Shown here piece by piece: positions 15,243 to 23,706 of a stretch of DNA of 36,034 bases. The position numbers were made by a program, and so were the translations under genes. This DNA is from an uncultured Gemmatimonadota bacterium. Its GTDB lineage: Bacteria; Gemmatimonadota; Gemmatimonadetes; Longimicrobiales; Longimicrobiaceae. The notes below the pieces were generated by a model that was not told the origin of the DNA, did not search any database, and worked only from the letters and a program-made list of their open reading frames with translations. Position 1 is the stretch's first letter, and every line of letters begins with the position of its first letter. The stretch is taken from contig CADCTW010000200.1 in assembly GCA_902805735.1 (NCBI GenBank), forward strand, positions 1-36,034, given 5' to 3'.

Positions 15243-16515
15243 GGCCGCCTCCCGCGCGGGCGATTTCCCGCCACCCGATGTCGCGCCGGAACTGCTTTCC
15301 TTCGAAGGAGATCCGCTCCGCCGCGGCCCGGCTCCGCTCCGCCGCGTCGGCGACCGTGGGGGCCAGCGCCGTCACCGCCAGCACGCGCCCGCCGGAGGTG
15401 ACCAGCCGCCCATCCTCATCCCGCGTCCCCGCGTGGAAGACGAGAACGCCCGGGTCCTCGGGGATGTGCACGGGGAGCCCCGACGGGTAGTCGCCCGGGT
15501 AGCCGGCGGAGGCAAGCACCGTGGTGGCCGCGGCGCCGGGCTCCCACTCCAGCCGCGCCCCCGCGATGCTCCCGCCGCGCGCGATCTCCAGCACGGGCTC
15601 CAGCAGCGAGGAGCGAAGCAGGGGGAGCACCACCTGCGTCTCCGGGTCGCCGAAGCGGCAGTTGAACTCCACCACGCGCGGGCCGCTTTCCGTGAGCATG
15701 AGCCCGGCGTAGAGGAGGCCGCGGAAGGGGCGCCCCTCCTCCGCCATCGCCGCGATGGTGGGGCGCAGGACGTCGCGCTCCACGCGCTCCAATAGCTCCG
15801 GCGTGGCGAGCGAGACGGGGGCGTAGGCGCCCATCCCGCCCGTGTTGGGCCCCGTCTCTCCTTCGCCCACGCGCTTGTGGTCCTGCGCGGGGAGCATGGC
15901 GAGGACATCGGTGCCGTCCGTGAGCGCGAAGACGGAGAGCTCTTCGCCGCGCATGAACTCCTCGATCACCACCTGGGCGCCCGCCGTGCCGTACGCGGAG
16001 CCGCCGAGCATCTCGCGCACCGCCATCAACGCTTCAGCCACCGTTTCGCACACGACCACGCCCTTGCCGGCCGCCAGCCCGGACGCCTTCACCACCACCG
16101 GCGCGCCCGCCTCGCGGAGGTACGCCTCCGCGTCGGGAAGCTGGTCGAAGACGCGGAACTCGGCCGTGGGGATGCCGTGCCGCTGCATCAACCCCTTGGC
16201 GAAGCTCTTGGAGCTCTCGATCTCCGCCGCCGCCTTGCGCGGGCCGAAGACGGCGAGCCCGCGGTCCGCGAAGTGGTCCGCGATCCCCGCCGCCAGCGGC
16301 GCCTCGGGGCCCACGACGGTGAGGTCCACGCCGTTGGCCTGCACCCACCCGGCCAGCGCCTGGATCTCGCCGGGCGCGAGGGGTACGGGCGTGGCCAGCC
16401 CCCGCATCCCCCCGTTGGGCTGCGTCACGAACAGCTCCGCGTCCGGCGCATCGCGCCGCAGCTTCCACAGGAGGGCGTGCTCGCGCCCCCCGTTGCCCAC
16501 GATCAGGATCTTCAC
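15235..16515 (-). CDS. purD: Phosphoribosylamine-glycine ligase (GARS)
   Basis: A 426-aa ATP-grasp enzyme of purine synthesis that joins glycine to 5-phosphoribosylamine. Motifs: N-terminal KILIVGNGGREHALLWKL, VVGPEAPLAAGIADHF, VVVKASGLAAGKGVVVC (ATP binding), QDHKRVGEGETGPNTGGMG, and VEFNCRFGDPETQ (metal ligands). The start is GTG 16515; the frame continues upstream without family similarity. The stop overlaps mutM. Length is normal for the family. Other pur genes are not nearby. Confidence 0.97.
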   Translation of the reverse strand: MKILIVGNGGREHALLWKLRRDAPDAELFVTQPNGGMRGLATPVPLAPGEIQALAGWVQANGVDLTVVGPEAPLAAGIADHFADRGLAVFGPRKAAAEIESSKSFAKGLMQRHGIPTAEFRVFDQLPDAEAYLREAGAPVVVKASGLAAGKGVVVCETVAEALMAVREMLGGSAYGTAGAQVVIEEFMRGEELSVFALTDGTDVLAMLPAQDHKRVGEGETGPNTGGMGAYAPVSLATPELLERVERDVLRPTIAAMAEEGRPFRGLLYAGLMLTESGPRVVEFNCRFGDPETQVVLPLLRSSLLEPVLEIARGGSIAGARLEWEPGAAATTVLASAGYPGDYPSGLPVHIPEDPGVLVFHAGTRDEDGRLVTSGGRVLAVTALAPTVADAAERSRAAAERISFEGKQFRRDIGWREIARAGGGHA

Positions 16516-16628
16516 TGTGCCGGCGGTCTGAGAGGGAGTGATGCTCCGGAGCCGGGGATGATACAGGCGCGTGCGGTGCGGATCAAATCCCCTCTGCGCC
16601 ACCACGCGAACCGGTTTCGGACGGGCGC

Positions 16629-16655
16629 TTGTAGGCCCTGCCGCGCCTGTATAGT
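16629..16655 (+). promoter_or_regulatory. Candidate sigma-70-type promoter for the hypothetical gene pair
   Basis: TTGTAG (16629-16634), a 15-bp spacer and TATAGT (16650-16655) lie 33 bp before the ATG at 16688, in the purD divergent gap (16516-16687). The spacer is two bases short of the preferred length. Such A/T-rich hexamers stand out in this GC-rich sequence. Confidence 0.4.
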
Positions 16656-16687
16656 ATGGCTCCATCGAGACGCCGCCACCCCCCACC

Positions 16688-17191
16688 ATGGAGCGCATCC
16701 GCGGCATGAACCCGCCCCTCCTCCTGTATTCCGCGAGCACCTGGCTCGCGTACTCCATCGCGGAGCGCTTCTACGGCGTCCACTACGCCTGGTGCACCGC
16801 GTTCTACGACGGCATGACCGCGCCGCGGTACGTGAACATCCCGCCGACATCGAGTCCGGCCGAGATCTACCGCGACCTGGAGGAGGAGACCCGCCGCGGG
16901 GATCTCCACAGCGACGCCATCAGGCGGAACGTCGCTGGCATTCTGGATGGCGCCGCGGCGAAGCTGGGGGCCGGCGCAATCACGGACGCCCAGCACCGCG
17001 AAATCGAGGAGATCGTGGCCGGGGCCAAGATCCCGGATTTCCGCCCCGTGCTGTATGTCATCCCCTTCGACCGGCTGGAGGGCAAAGTTCCCGAAGTCCC
17101 CGTTCCCCTGCGCGCCCATCCGCTCTCCCTTGAGTATGTCGTAGAGGATTTGAGGAGCGGGTGCTTCGATCTTCTCGAAATACGGAGGTGA
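16688..17191 (+). CDS. Hypothetical protein, first of a pair
   Basis: A 167-aa protein without a family I recognise. The N-terminus is aromatic-rich (LLLYSASTWLAYSIAERF, then YGVHYAWCTAFYDG), followed by NIPPTSSPAEIYRDLEEE and a charged middle. The C-terminal half holds FRPVLYVIPFDRLEG and ends LEYVVEDLRSGCFDLLEI. It looks soluble and cytoplasmic. ATG 16688 or 16706 may be the start; neither has a strong ribosome binding site. Its stop lies 2 bp before the start of the next gene, so the two form an operon. The pairing of two small unknown genes could be a toxin-antitoxin or defence pair, but nothing in the sequence proves it. Confidence 0.65.
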   Translation: MERIRGMNPPLLLYSASTWLAYSIAERFYGVHYAWCTAFYDGMTAPRYVNIPPTSSPAEIYRDLEEETRRGDLHSDAIRRNVAGILDGAAAKLGAGAITDAQHREIEEIVAGAKIPDFRPVLYVIPFDRLEGKVPEVPVPLRAHPLSLEYVVEDLRSGCFDLLEIRR

Positions 17192-17193
17192 AG

Positions 17194-17544
17194 ATGTTCG
17201 AGATCCTGAACGAGGTGCCGAAGGCCGACGCCATTCACGCCGTGTACGAGGCGACACAGCAGCTCTACCAGCGCGACCGGCTCGCGACTCGCAAGCTGAG
17301 GGGGATTCCGCTCAGCGAAGACGACCTGGCGGTCCGGCTGCTCAATGAGATCAGCGAGGTAGAGGGCAAGCACGTCGCGGATCTGCCGAAGGAGAAGACG
17401 GACAACTACATCGTGGAGGTAACGGATGTGCTGCTGCGCAGGCTCCGGGAGGAACGCCAGGATGACTCCGGACGGGGTGAGGCGATACTCGAAGAGATGC
17501 GGGCGCAGTACAGCTGGCCGCACTACGGACGCCGCGCATCGTAA
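17194..17544 (+). CDS. Hypothetical protein, second of a pair
   Basis: A 116-aa helical charged protein. ATG 17194 follows a strong GGAGG at 17184-17188, which decides the start over an in-frame ATG at 17161. Recognisable stretches include ADAIHAVYEATQQLYQRD, EDDLAVRLLNEISEVEGKHV and YIVEVTDVLLRRLREERQ. No signal peptide or membrane segment. It is co-translated with the gene before it. Function unknown. Confidence 0.65.
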   Translation: MFEILNEVPKADAIHAVYEATQQLYQRDRLATRKLRGIPLSEDDLAVRLLNEISEVEGKHVADLPKEKTDNYIVEVTDVLLRRLREERQDDSGRGEAILEEMRAQYSWPHYGRRAS

Positions 17545-17550
17545 AAACAG

Positions 17551-17600
17551 GGAGGCACAGAGATGGTTTTTCTCTGTGCCTCCGTGTCTCTGTGTGAGCC
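17551..17600. terminator. Repeat-derived hairpin between convergent genes
   Basis: GGAGGCACAGAGA (17551-17563) pairs exactly with TCTCTGTGCCTCC (17571-17583) around loop TGGTTTT. The repeat tail GTGTCTCTGTGTGAGCC follows. It sits between the stops at 17544 and 17607 of opposing genes, so it is probably a terminator in both directions. Confidence 0.78.
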
Positions 17601-17606
17601 CAGCGG

Positions 17607-18779
17607 TTACGCCTTCGCCAGCGCCTGGTCCAGGTCGGCGATCAGGTCTTCCACGTCCTCCACGCCGCACGACAGGCGCACGAGGGCGTCGGAGAGGCCC
17701 ATGGCCACGCGCCGCTCGGAGGGGACGGAGGCGTGCGTCATCAGGGCGGGGTGGCCGATCAGGCTTTCCACGCCCCCCAGCGACTCGGCGAGGGCGAAGA
17801 TCCGCACGTTGTTCACGAAGGCGCGGGCGCGCTCCAGCGTGCCCAGCTCCACGGAGATCATCCCGGTGAAGCCGCGCATCTGCGACCTGGCCAGCTCGTG
17901 CTGCGGGTGCGTGGGGAGGCCGGGGTAGAACGCCTTCACCACCTTGGCGTGCCCCTCCAGGTACTCGGCCACGCGCTGCCCGTTGGCGTTGTGGGCCTGC
18001 ATGCGCAGGTGCAGCGTCTTGGTGCCGCGCAGCGCCAGCCACGAGTCCCACGGCCCCGGCACGCCGCCAGCCGCGTTCTGCAGGAAGCGGATGCGCTCGT
18101 GCAGCTCGTCGTCGCTCGTCACCAGCATCCCGCCCACCATGTCCGAGTGGCCGTTGATGTACTTGGTGGTGGAGTGGAGCACCACGTCCGCCCCCAGCGC
18201 CAGCGGCGTCTGGTTGTAGGGAGACGCAAAGGTGTTGTCCACGCTCAGCAGCGCGCCGCCCGCGCGGGCGATCTCGGCCGTGCCCGCGATGTCGGTGATG
18301 CGCATCATGGGGTTGGTGGGCGTCTCCACGTGCACCATCCGCGTGTTGGGGCGCATGGCCGCGCGGATCTCGTCCAGGCTGCCGCTGTCCACGAAGCTGA
18401 ACTCGATCCCCAGCCGCGCGTAGACCTTGGAGAAGAGGCGGTAGGTGCCGCCGTACACCCCTTCGCCGCACACCACGTGGTCGCCCGCCGAGCAGAGCTT
18501 CGCCAGCGTGTCCGTGGCCGCGAGCCCCGACGCGAAGGCGATGCCGTGCGCGCCGCCTTCCAGCGCGGCGACGTTGCGCTCCAGCGCCTCGCGCGTGGGG
18601 TTCTGGGTGCGCGCGTACTCGTAGCCCGTGTGGCGCCCCAGCTCCGGCTGCACGTAGGTGGAGGTCTGGAACACCGGCGTCATGATGGCGCCGGTGGTGG
18701 GCTCGGGGGCCTGCCCGGCGTGTACCGCCAGGGTACCGAAGCGGTGGGCCGCGGCCTCCGCGCTGTCGTCGTGCCTCAT
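17607..18779 (-). CDS. Cystathionine gamma-synthase / PLP-dependent Cys-Met family enzyme
   Basis: A 390-aa fold-type I PLP enzyme of sulfur amino acid metabolism. Motifs: FGTLAVHAGQAPEPTTGAI, TSTYVQPELGRHTGYEYAR, NPTREALERNVAALEGG, SGLAATDTL, TPTNPMMRITDI, SVDNTFASPYNQTPL and HSTTKYINGHSDMVGG with PLP Lys206. The C-terminal SLGGVESLIGHPALMTHASV is typical. Family members make cystathionine (MetB) or split it (MetC or gamma-lyase); sequence motifs do not decide between them. ATG 18779 gives the usual N-terminus. It is divergent from an Lrp-type regulator across 174 bp, which suggests control by it. Confidence 0.9.
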   Translation of the reverse strand: MRHDDSAEAAAHRFGTLAVHAGQAPEPTTGAIMTPVFQTSTYVQPELGRHTGYEYARTQNPTREALERNVAALEGGAHGIAFASGLAATDTLAKLCSAGDHVVCGEGVYGGTYRLFSKVYARLGIEFSFVDSGSLDEIRAAMRPNTRMVHVETPTNPMMRITDIAGTAEIARAGGALLSVDNTFASPYNQTPLALGADVVLHSTTKYINGHSDMVGGMLVTSDDELHERIRFLQNAAGGVPGPWDSWLALRGTKTLHLRMQAHNANGQRVAEYLEGHAKVVKAFYPGLPTHPQHELARSQMRGFTGMISVELGTLERARAFVNNVRIFALAESLGGVESLIGHPALMTHASVPSERRVAMGLSDALVRLSCGVEDVEDLIADLDQALAKA

Positions 18780-18953
18780 GCTCCTCTGGGGGCTGGGGTG
18801 TGGGTGGCGGAAGATGCGCTCCCCCGCTCCCGCGTGCAAGGCGGGTCGCCTCTTCATGAACATCGTTCTGCGTCCTGGCGAAGGCAAGGTGCGGGTACGT
18901 ACATTGCGGGGACGTGGGGAGAACGTTGTTCGGTGAATGGAGGGTTGTGGAGA

Positions 18954-19421
18954 ATGATGGACGATACTGACCTGCGCATCGTGCGGCTCCTGCAGGAGAA
19001 CGCGCGCATGCCCAACGCCGAGGTCGCCCGGCGGCTGGCGATGGCGCCGTCGGCGATCCTGGAGCGGGTGCGCAAGCTGGAGGAGCGGGGGGTGATCCAG
19101 GGCTACGCAGCGCGGGTGAACCCCGAAGCGGTGGGGCTGGGATTGACGGCGTTCGTCTTCGTGCGGGCCAGCGAGCGGGCGGGCGCGCAGAACACCGCCC
19201 GCGCCCTGGCCGAGCTGCCGGAGGTGCAGGAGGTGCACCACGTGGCGGGCGAGGACTGCTTCCTGGTCAAGGTGCGCGTGGCCAACGCGCGCGCCCTGAG
19301 CCTGGTGCTCTCCGAGCGCTTCGGCGCCATCGACACCATCATCTCCACGCGGTCCACCATCGTGATGGACACCGTGAAGGAAACGGCCGCGCTGCCCATC
19401 CCGGAGGTGGACCGTGGCTGA
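18954..19421 (+). CDS. Lrp/AsnC-family transcription regulator
   Basis: A 155-aa DNA-binding regulator. The N-terminal winged helix-turn-helix reads DTDLRIVRLLQENARMPNAE then VARRLAMAPSAILERVRKLE. The C-terminal RAM ligand-binding domain includes LPEVQEVHHVAGEDCFLVKV. Two ATGs are adjacent (18954, 18957) with GGAG just upstream. Members usually sense an amino acid as dimers or octamers. Being divergent from the sulfur amino acid enzyme and overlapping the EamA transporter by 8 bp, it probably controls both. The ligand is unknown. Confidence 0.93.
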   Translation: MMDDTDLRIVRLLQENARMPNAEVARRLAMAPSAILERVRKLEERGVIQGYAARVNPEAVGLGLTAFVFVRASERAGAQNTARALAELPEVQEVHHVAGEDCFLVKVRVANARALSLVLSERFGAIDTIISTRSTIVMDTVKETAALPIPEVDRG

Positions 19422-20385
19422 GCGGGCTTCGCGGGCAGCGGTGGTGGGCGCGTTCGCGGCGGTGTACGTGATCTGGGGATCGACGTACCTGGCGATCCGC
19501 TTCGCCATCGAGACGCTGCCGCCGTTCCTCATGGCGGGGGCGCGCTTCCTGAGCGCGGGCGCCATCCTCTACCTCTTCATGCGCATGCGCGGGGTGGCCG
19601 CGCCGGCGCGAGTGCACTGGCGGTCGGCGTTCGCGTTAGGCGGGATGCTCCTCCTCCTCGGCAACGGCTCGGTGGTGTGGGCCGAGCACCGCATCGCCAG
19701 CGGCGTGGCGGCGCTGCTGGTGGCGGTGGAGCCGCTGTGGATCGTGCTGCTGGAGTGGATGCGGCCGGGCGGGCGCCGGCCGTCCGCGAAGACGGCGGTG
19801 GGGGTGGTGCTGGGGTTCGCGGGGCTGGTGATCCTGGTGGGGCCGGCGGACGTGGGCGGCGGGCGGGTGGACCTGCTGGGCTCCATCGTGGTGGTGATCG
19901 CGGCGCTGAGCTGGGCGGCCGGGTCGCTCTACTCGCGCGAGGCGCCCCTTCCATCCTCCCCCTTCCTCGCCACGGCCATGCAGATGCTGGCGGGCGGCAC
20001 GCTGCTGGTGGGGGCCGGGCTGGTCACGGGCGAGGTGGGGCGGGTGGACGTGGACGCGATCTCCGCGCGGTCGGTGGCGGCGTTCGCGTACCTGGCGGTG
20101 TTCGGGTCGCTGGTGGCGTTCACCGCGTACATCTGGCTGCTGGGCGTGGTGAGCCCGTCACGCGCCTCCACCTACGCGTACGTCAACCCGCTGGTGGCGG
20201 TGCTCCTGGGCTGGGCCGTCGCCAACGAGCCGCTCAGCGCGCGGGTGGCCCTGTCCGCCCTGGTGATCGTCGGCGCGGTGGCGCTGATCATCTCCGCGTC
20301 GCGGGCCACGGAGAGCGCGGAGGCCATCGCGGAGGCGCCGATGCCCGCGCCCAACCCGGCGGTGCCGGAGGCGGCGCGGAGCTGA
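19414..20385 (+). CDS. EamA/DMT-family transporter
   Basis: A 323-aa inner-membrane protein with about ten hydrophobic helices in two EamA repeats. The first begins with AVYVIWGSTYLAIRFAIETL, the classic N-terminal signature; the second includes ALSWAAGSLYSRE and the SPSRASTYAYVNPLVAVLLG motif. It starts at GTG 19414, overlapping the regulator stop. Relatives such as YdcZ/RhtA/YedA-type proteins export amino acids or metabolites. Coupling to an Lrp gene and facing a sulfur amino acid enzyme suggests amino acid export, but the substrate is not determined. The C-terminal 30 residues are an Ala/Pro tail. Confidence 0.92.
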   Translation: MAERASRAAVVGAFAAVYVIWGSTYLAIRFAIETLPPFLMAGARFLSAGAILYLFMRMRGVAAPARVHWRSAFALGGMLLLLGNGSVVWAEHRIASGVAALLVAVEPLWIVLLEWMRPGGRRPSAKTAVGVVLGFAGLVILVGPADVGGGRVDLLGSIVVVIAALSWAAGSLYSREAPLPSSPFLATAMQMLAGGTLLVGAGLVTGEVGRVDVDAISARSVAAFAYLAVFGSLVAFTAYIWLLGVVSPSRASTYAYVNPLVAVLLGWAVANEPLSARVALSALVIVGAVALIISASRATESAEAIAEAPMPAPNPAVPEAARS

Positions 20386-20435
20386 AAGACGCGCACGTGC
20401 GGGAGCCGCAGTGCCGGACGCCGGCATCGCAGCCT

Positions 20436-20571
20436 GGCGAGTGAACTCGCGGCAACAACCGCACGAAGTCCGCCTTCGCGGACTGGTGCTGAAGGATCAG
20501 CCGGAACCGTGTAGTCCCCGCAGGGGGACTTCGTGCGGTTGTTGCAGCGACTTCAGTCGCCCGCAACAGAT
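20436..20571. repeat. GTTGCGGGCGACTGAA repeat family, copy 2 (large inverted repeat)
   Basis: Left arm: GCGAGTGAACTCGCGGCAAC, then AACCGCACGAAGTCCGCC. Right arm, inverted: GTCCCCGCAGGGGGACTTCG, TGCGGTTGTTGCAGCGACTT, CAGTCGCCCGCAAC. The arms flank a 25-30 base core. It lies between the convergent EamA and ligase genes and would fold into a long hairpin usable as a bidirectional terminator. The same parts occur at 8482-8550. Confidence 0.82.
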
Positions 20572-20587
20572 GCCGGCCAACGAGAAT

Positions 20588-22015
20588 CTACGCGGCTTCG
20601 ATGGTGATGCGGCCGGGCTGCTTGTAGGCGGCGAGGCTGTCGCGGCAGATGCGGCGCACGGCCTCTTCGTCCAGCTCGGTGCCGGGGGCGGGGACGACGG
20701 TGAGGGCGATCTCGTTCTCGCGGGCCGCGTCCGGGACGGCGGTGACGGAGGCGTCGGCGACGCGGGGGTCGTCGCGGAGCACGCGCTCGATCTCGCGCGG
20801 GTAGATGTTGAAGCCGTTGCGGGTGAACATCGGCTTCAGGCAGCCGCGGAAGCGCACGGTGCCGTCGGCGCCGCAGCACCCGAGGTCGCCCGTGCGCAGG
20901 GCGTTGCCCCAGAACTGCACGGGGTCGCGCCCGTCGTCGCCCACGTAGCCCGCGAAGACGTTGGCGCCCTCCACGCAGATCTCGCCCGTGGCGCCGGTGG
21001 GCACGGGCTCGCCGCGCGGGTCGCGGATGGTGACCTCCACCCCCGGAAAGGGGTGCCCCAGGCTGCCGGGGTTGTCGGGCCGGTCCACGCGGTTGAAGAG
21101 GCAGACCGGGGAGGCCTCGGTGAGCCCGTACCCCTCGCGCAGGGGGAGCCCAAAGGTCTCCGCCCAGCGCCGCGCCACCTCCGGCTGCAGGGGCGCGCCG
21201 CCGCAGATGGCCACGCGCAGGGCGTGGATGGGCACGGCGCGCCGCTCGGCGGCCGCGATCAGCGCCACGTACATGGCCGGAACGCCGCAGATGACGGTGG
21301 CCTGCGACTCCCCCAACTGATCCAGCGTGCGTACCGGGTGGAAGCGCTCCACGGGGACCATGGTGGCGCCCGCCGTGAGCGCCGCCGTCATCGTCACCGT
21401 AAGCCCAAAGGCGTGGATCAGCGGGAGGAGGGCGAAGACGCGGTCGTCGGGCGTCAGCGCCATGGCTTCGATGGTGGAGGCCAGGTTGCTCCCCAGCCCG
21501 CGGTGCGTGAGGCGGGCGCCGCGTGCCCACCCCTCGTTGGCCGAGGTGTAGATGACCACCGCCTCGTCGTCCGGCCCGGGGCGGGGAAGGGGGACCTCCG
21601 GGGGAAGCGCGGCCGTGGGCGTGTCCACGCACGCTTCCGCCGGCTCCACGAGGACGGCCTGCACGCCGGCCGGCAGCAGGTGCTCCAGCGCCTCCATGGT
21701 GACCACGGTGAGCGCTCCCGCGTCTGCCAGGTACTCGGCGATCTCGCGGGGCGAGTACTGCGGGTTGAGCATCAGCACGCTCGCCCCGGCGCGCAGCAGC
21801 CCGTAGAAGGCAACCGGAAACGCTGCCACGTTGGGAAGGAGGAGCCCCACGCGCCCCCCCTCCACCCCGCGCGCGCGCAGCTCGGCGGCAAAGGCCGCGA
21901 CGCGCGCCTCCAGCTCCGCGAAGGAGAGGGGCGGGCAGTCCGCGGCGGCCACCGCGGTGCGGTCGGGAAAGCGGCGCGCGGCGTCCGCGAAGCGGCTGTA
22001 GAGCGAAAGGGGCAT
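20588..22015 (-). CDS. Acyl-CoA ligase-like AMP-binding protein with degenerate active site
   Basis: A 475-aa ANL-superfamily protein. Several core motifs are normal: VGLLLPNVAAFPVAFYGLLR, VAICGGAPLQPEVARRW, REGYGLTEASPV (A5), LRTGDLG (A7) and NGFNIYPREIE (A8). Two are not. The phosphate loop, normally TSG(T/S)TGxPKG, reads TSANEGWARG at 157-166. The protein ends at AAYKQPGRITIEAA, before the PKTxxGK motif with the A10 catalytic lysine. Adenylation is therefore doubtful, though thioester formation or a binding role could remain. ATG 22015 gives PLSLYSRFADAARRFPDRTA; an upstream extension is not credible. It converges with the EamA gene. Confidence 0.85.
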   Translation of the reverse strand: MPLSLYSRFADAARRFPDRTAVAAADCPPLSFAELEARVAAFAAELRARGVEGGRVGLLLPNVAAFPVAFYGLLRAGASVLMLNPQYSPREIAEYLADAGALTVVTMEALEHLLPAGVQAVLVEPAEACVDTPTAALPPEVPLPRPGPDDEAVVIYTSANEGWARGARLTHRGLGSNLASTIEAMALTPDDRVFALLPLIHAFGLTVTMTAALTAGATMVPVERFHPVRTLDQLGESQATVICGVPAMYVALIAAAERRAVPIHALRVAICGGAPLQPEVARRWAETFGLPLREGYGLTEASPVCLFNRVDRPDNPGSLGHPFPGVEVTIRDPRGEPVPTGATGEICVEGANVFAGYVGDDGRDPVQFWGNALRTGDLGCCGADGTVRFRGCLKPMFTRNGFNIYPREIERVLRDDPRVADASVTAVPDAARENEIALTVVPAPGTELDEEAVRRICRDSLAAYKQPGRITIEAA

Positions 22016-22090
22016 GGGCGGTCCGGCTGCGTGAAAAATGTTCTGCTGCCGGGAAGGTAGCCCCCGCGCGCATCCCGGCAAGTGACCGGC

Positions 22091-22124
22091 TCTTTCTCCG
22101 TGCCTCTGTGCCTCTGTGTGAGCC
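22091..22124. repeat. CACAGAG repeat, single arm (reverse orientation)
   Basis: TCTTTCTCCGTGCCTCTGTG followed by CCTCTGTGTGAGCC, in the 247-bp gap between the divergent ligase gene (start 22015) and glmM (start 22263). I saw no other clear element in this gap. Confidence 0.8.
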
Positions 22125-22262
22125 CTCTTTTCACGATCTCCTCATTCGAGAACCGATCTTGCACAGGGCCGCTTGCCGCGTGGCGGCTCGCCAGGCACAT
22201 TGGCCCGTTTCCGGGCGCCGGGGTCGCCGGCGCCGCCGTCTTTCATCCAGCCAAACCAGCCC

Positions 22263-23633
22263 GTGATCGATACCTCGAAGCTGATGGTGAGCGTTTCCGG
22301 CCTCCGCGGGCGCGTGGGCGAGGGGCTCACGCCGGAGGTGATTACCCACTTCGCGGCCGCGTTCGGCGCCTACGTGCTGCGCCGCGGGCCGGGGAAGACG
22401 GTGGTGCTGGGGCGCGACTCGCGCGTGTCCGGCCCCATGTTCGCCCGGGCGGCCACGGCGGGGCTGCAGTCCGTGGGGTGCGACGTGGTGGACGTGGGGA
22501 TCGCCCCCACCCCCAGCGTGCAGCTCGCGGTGGAAGACCTGGGCGCCGCGGGCGGGCTGGCCGTGACGGCGAGCCACAACCCCATCGAGTGGAACGCCCT
22601 CAAGTTCATCGGCCCCAGCGGGATGTTCCTGGACGCGCAGGAGAGCGCCGAGATGCGCATCGTCGCCGACGGCGAGGTGCCGCGCGCCATGTGGCGCAAC
22701 CTGGGCGGGTGGCGCGAGGACCCGGAGGCCGTGGAGCGGCACCTCCGGCGCATCCTGGCCATCCCCTTCCTGGACGTGGAGCGCATCCGCCAGCGCCGCT
22801 TCAAAGTCGCGCTGGACTGCGTGCGCGGCGCGGGAGGCACGATCTTTTCGCGCCTGCTGGACGAGCTGGGATGCGAGGTGACGGCCATCAACATGGAGGC
22901 CGACGGCCTCTTCCCTCGCGAGCCGGAGCCCGTGGCCGAGAACCTCAAGGAGCTGGAGGAGCTGGTGCGCACCTCGGGCGCCGACGTGGGCCTCGCCACC
23001 GACCCCGACGTGGACCGCCTTTCGCTGGTCTCCGACGAGGGCCGCGCCATCGGCGAGGACTACACGCTGGCGCTGGCGGCGTCGCTGGTGCTGCGCCACC
23101 GCCCGGGCGCCGTGGTCACCAACCTGTCCACCAGCCGCCTGCTGGACGACGTGGCCACCGCCGCCGGGCGCACGCTGGTGCGCGCGCCGGTGGGGGAGAT
23201 CAACGTGGCGCGCCGGATGCAGGCGGAGGGGGCCACCATCGGCGGCGAGGGGAACGGCGGGGTGATCCTTCCCGACGTGCACCTGACGCGCGACGCCCCC
23301 GTGGCCGCCGCGCTGATCCTGCAGCTCCTGGCCGAGAGCGACCAGCCGCTGAGCGCGCTGGCCGCGGCGATCGGGCGCTACGAGATCGTCAAGGAGAAGC
23401 TGCCGCGCCCGTCGCAGCCGCTGGACGCGGTGTACGACGCGCTCACGGCCCACTTCCCCGAGGCGGAGGCGGACCGGCAGGACGGGCTGCGCCTGTCGTG
23501 GGCGGCCGAGCGGAAGTGGGCGCACCTGCGGCCCTCCGGAACGGAGCCCATCGTGCGCATCATCTGCGAGGCCCCCTCGCGCGACGAGGCCGTCGCGCTG
23601 GTGGACACCCTGCGCGCCGCCCTCCCCGCGTGA
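22263..23633 (+). CDS. glmM: Phosphoglucosamine mutase
   Basis: A 456-aa phosphohexomutase that converts glucosamine-6-phosphate to glucosamine-1-phosphate for peptidoglycan and lipopolysaccharide. Motifs: SVSGLRGRVGEGLTPEV, LGRDSRVSG, AVTASHNPIEWNALKF with the phosphoserine S104, DPDVDRLSL (Mg binding), GEGNGGVILP (sugar binding) and RPSGTEPIVRI (phosphate binding). The start is uncertain: GTG 22263 is chosen because family proteins begin near SKLMVSVSG; TTG 22173 and ATG 22284 are alternatives and none has a good ribosome binding site. It lies directly upstream of glmS, the preceding step. A phosphomannomutase role is a weaker alternative. Confidence 0.9.
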   Translation: MIDTSKLMVSVSGLRGRVGEGLTPEVITHFAAAFGAYVLRRGPGKTVVLGRDSRVSGPMFARAATAGLQSVGCDVVDVGIAPTPSVQLAVEDLGAAGGLAVTASHNPIEWNALKFIGPSGMFLDAQESAEMRIVADGEVPRAMWRNLGGWREDPEAVERHLRRILAIPFLDVERIRQRRFKVALDCVRGAGGTIFSRLLDELGCEVTAINMEADGLFPREPEPVAENLKELEELVRTSGADVGLATDPDVDRLSLVSDEGRAIGEDYTLALAASLVLRHRPGAVVTNLSTSRLLDDVATAAGRTLVRAPVGEINVARRMQAEGATIGGEGNGGVILPDVHLTRDAPVAAALILQLLAESDQPLSALAAAIGRYEIVKEKLPRPSQPLDAVYDALTAHFPEAEADRQDGLRLSWAAERKWAHLRPSGTEPIVRIICEAPSRDEAVALVDTLRAALPA

Positions 23634-23706
23634 GGGTGGCCCGCACTTTGTAAGAAGTACCCCGGGCGGATGCCCGCATCCTAATCAATCGAAAGGGCGA
23701 AGCACT

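Noticed and set aside
23634..23706. A glmS ribozyme upstream of glmS
   Set aside because: The gap is only 73 bp and shows no ribozyme core; such ribozymes are mainly found in Firmicutes.
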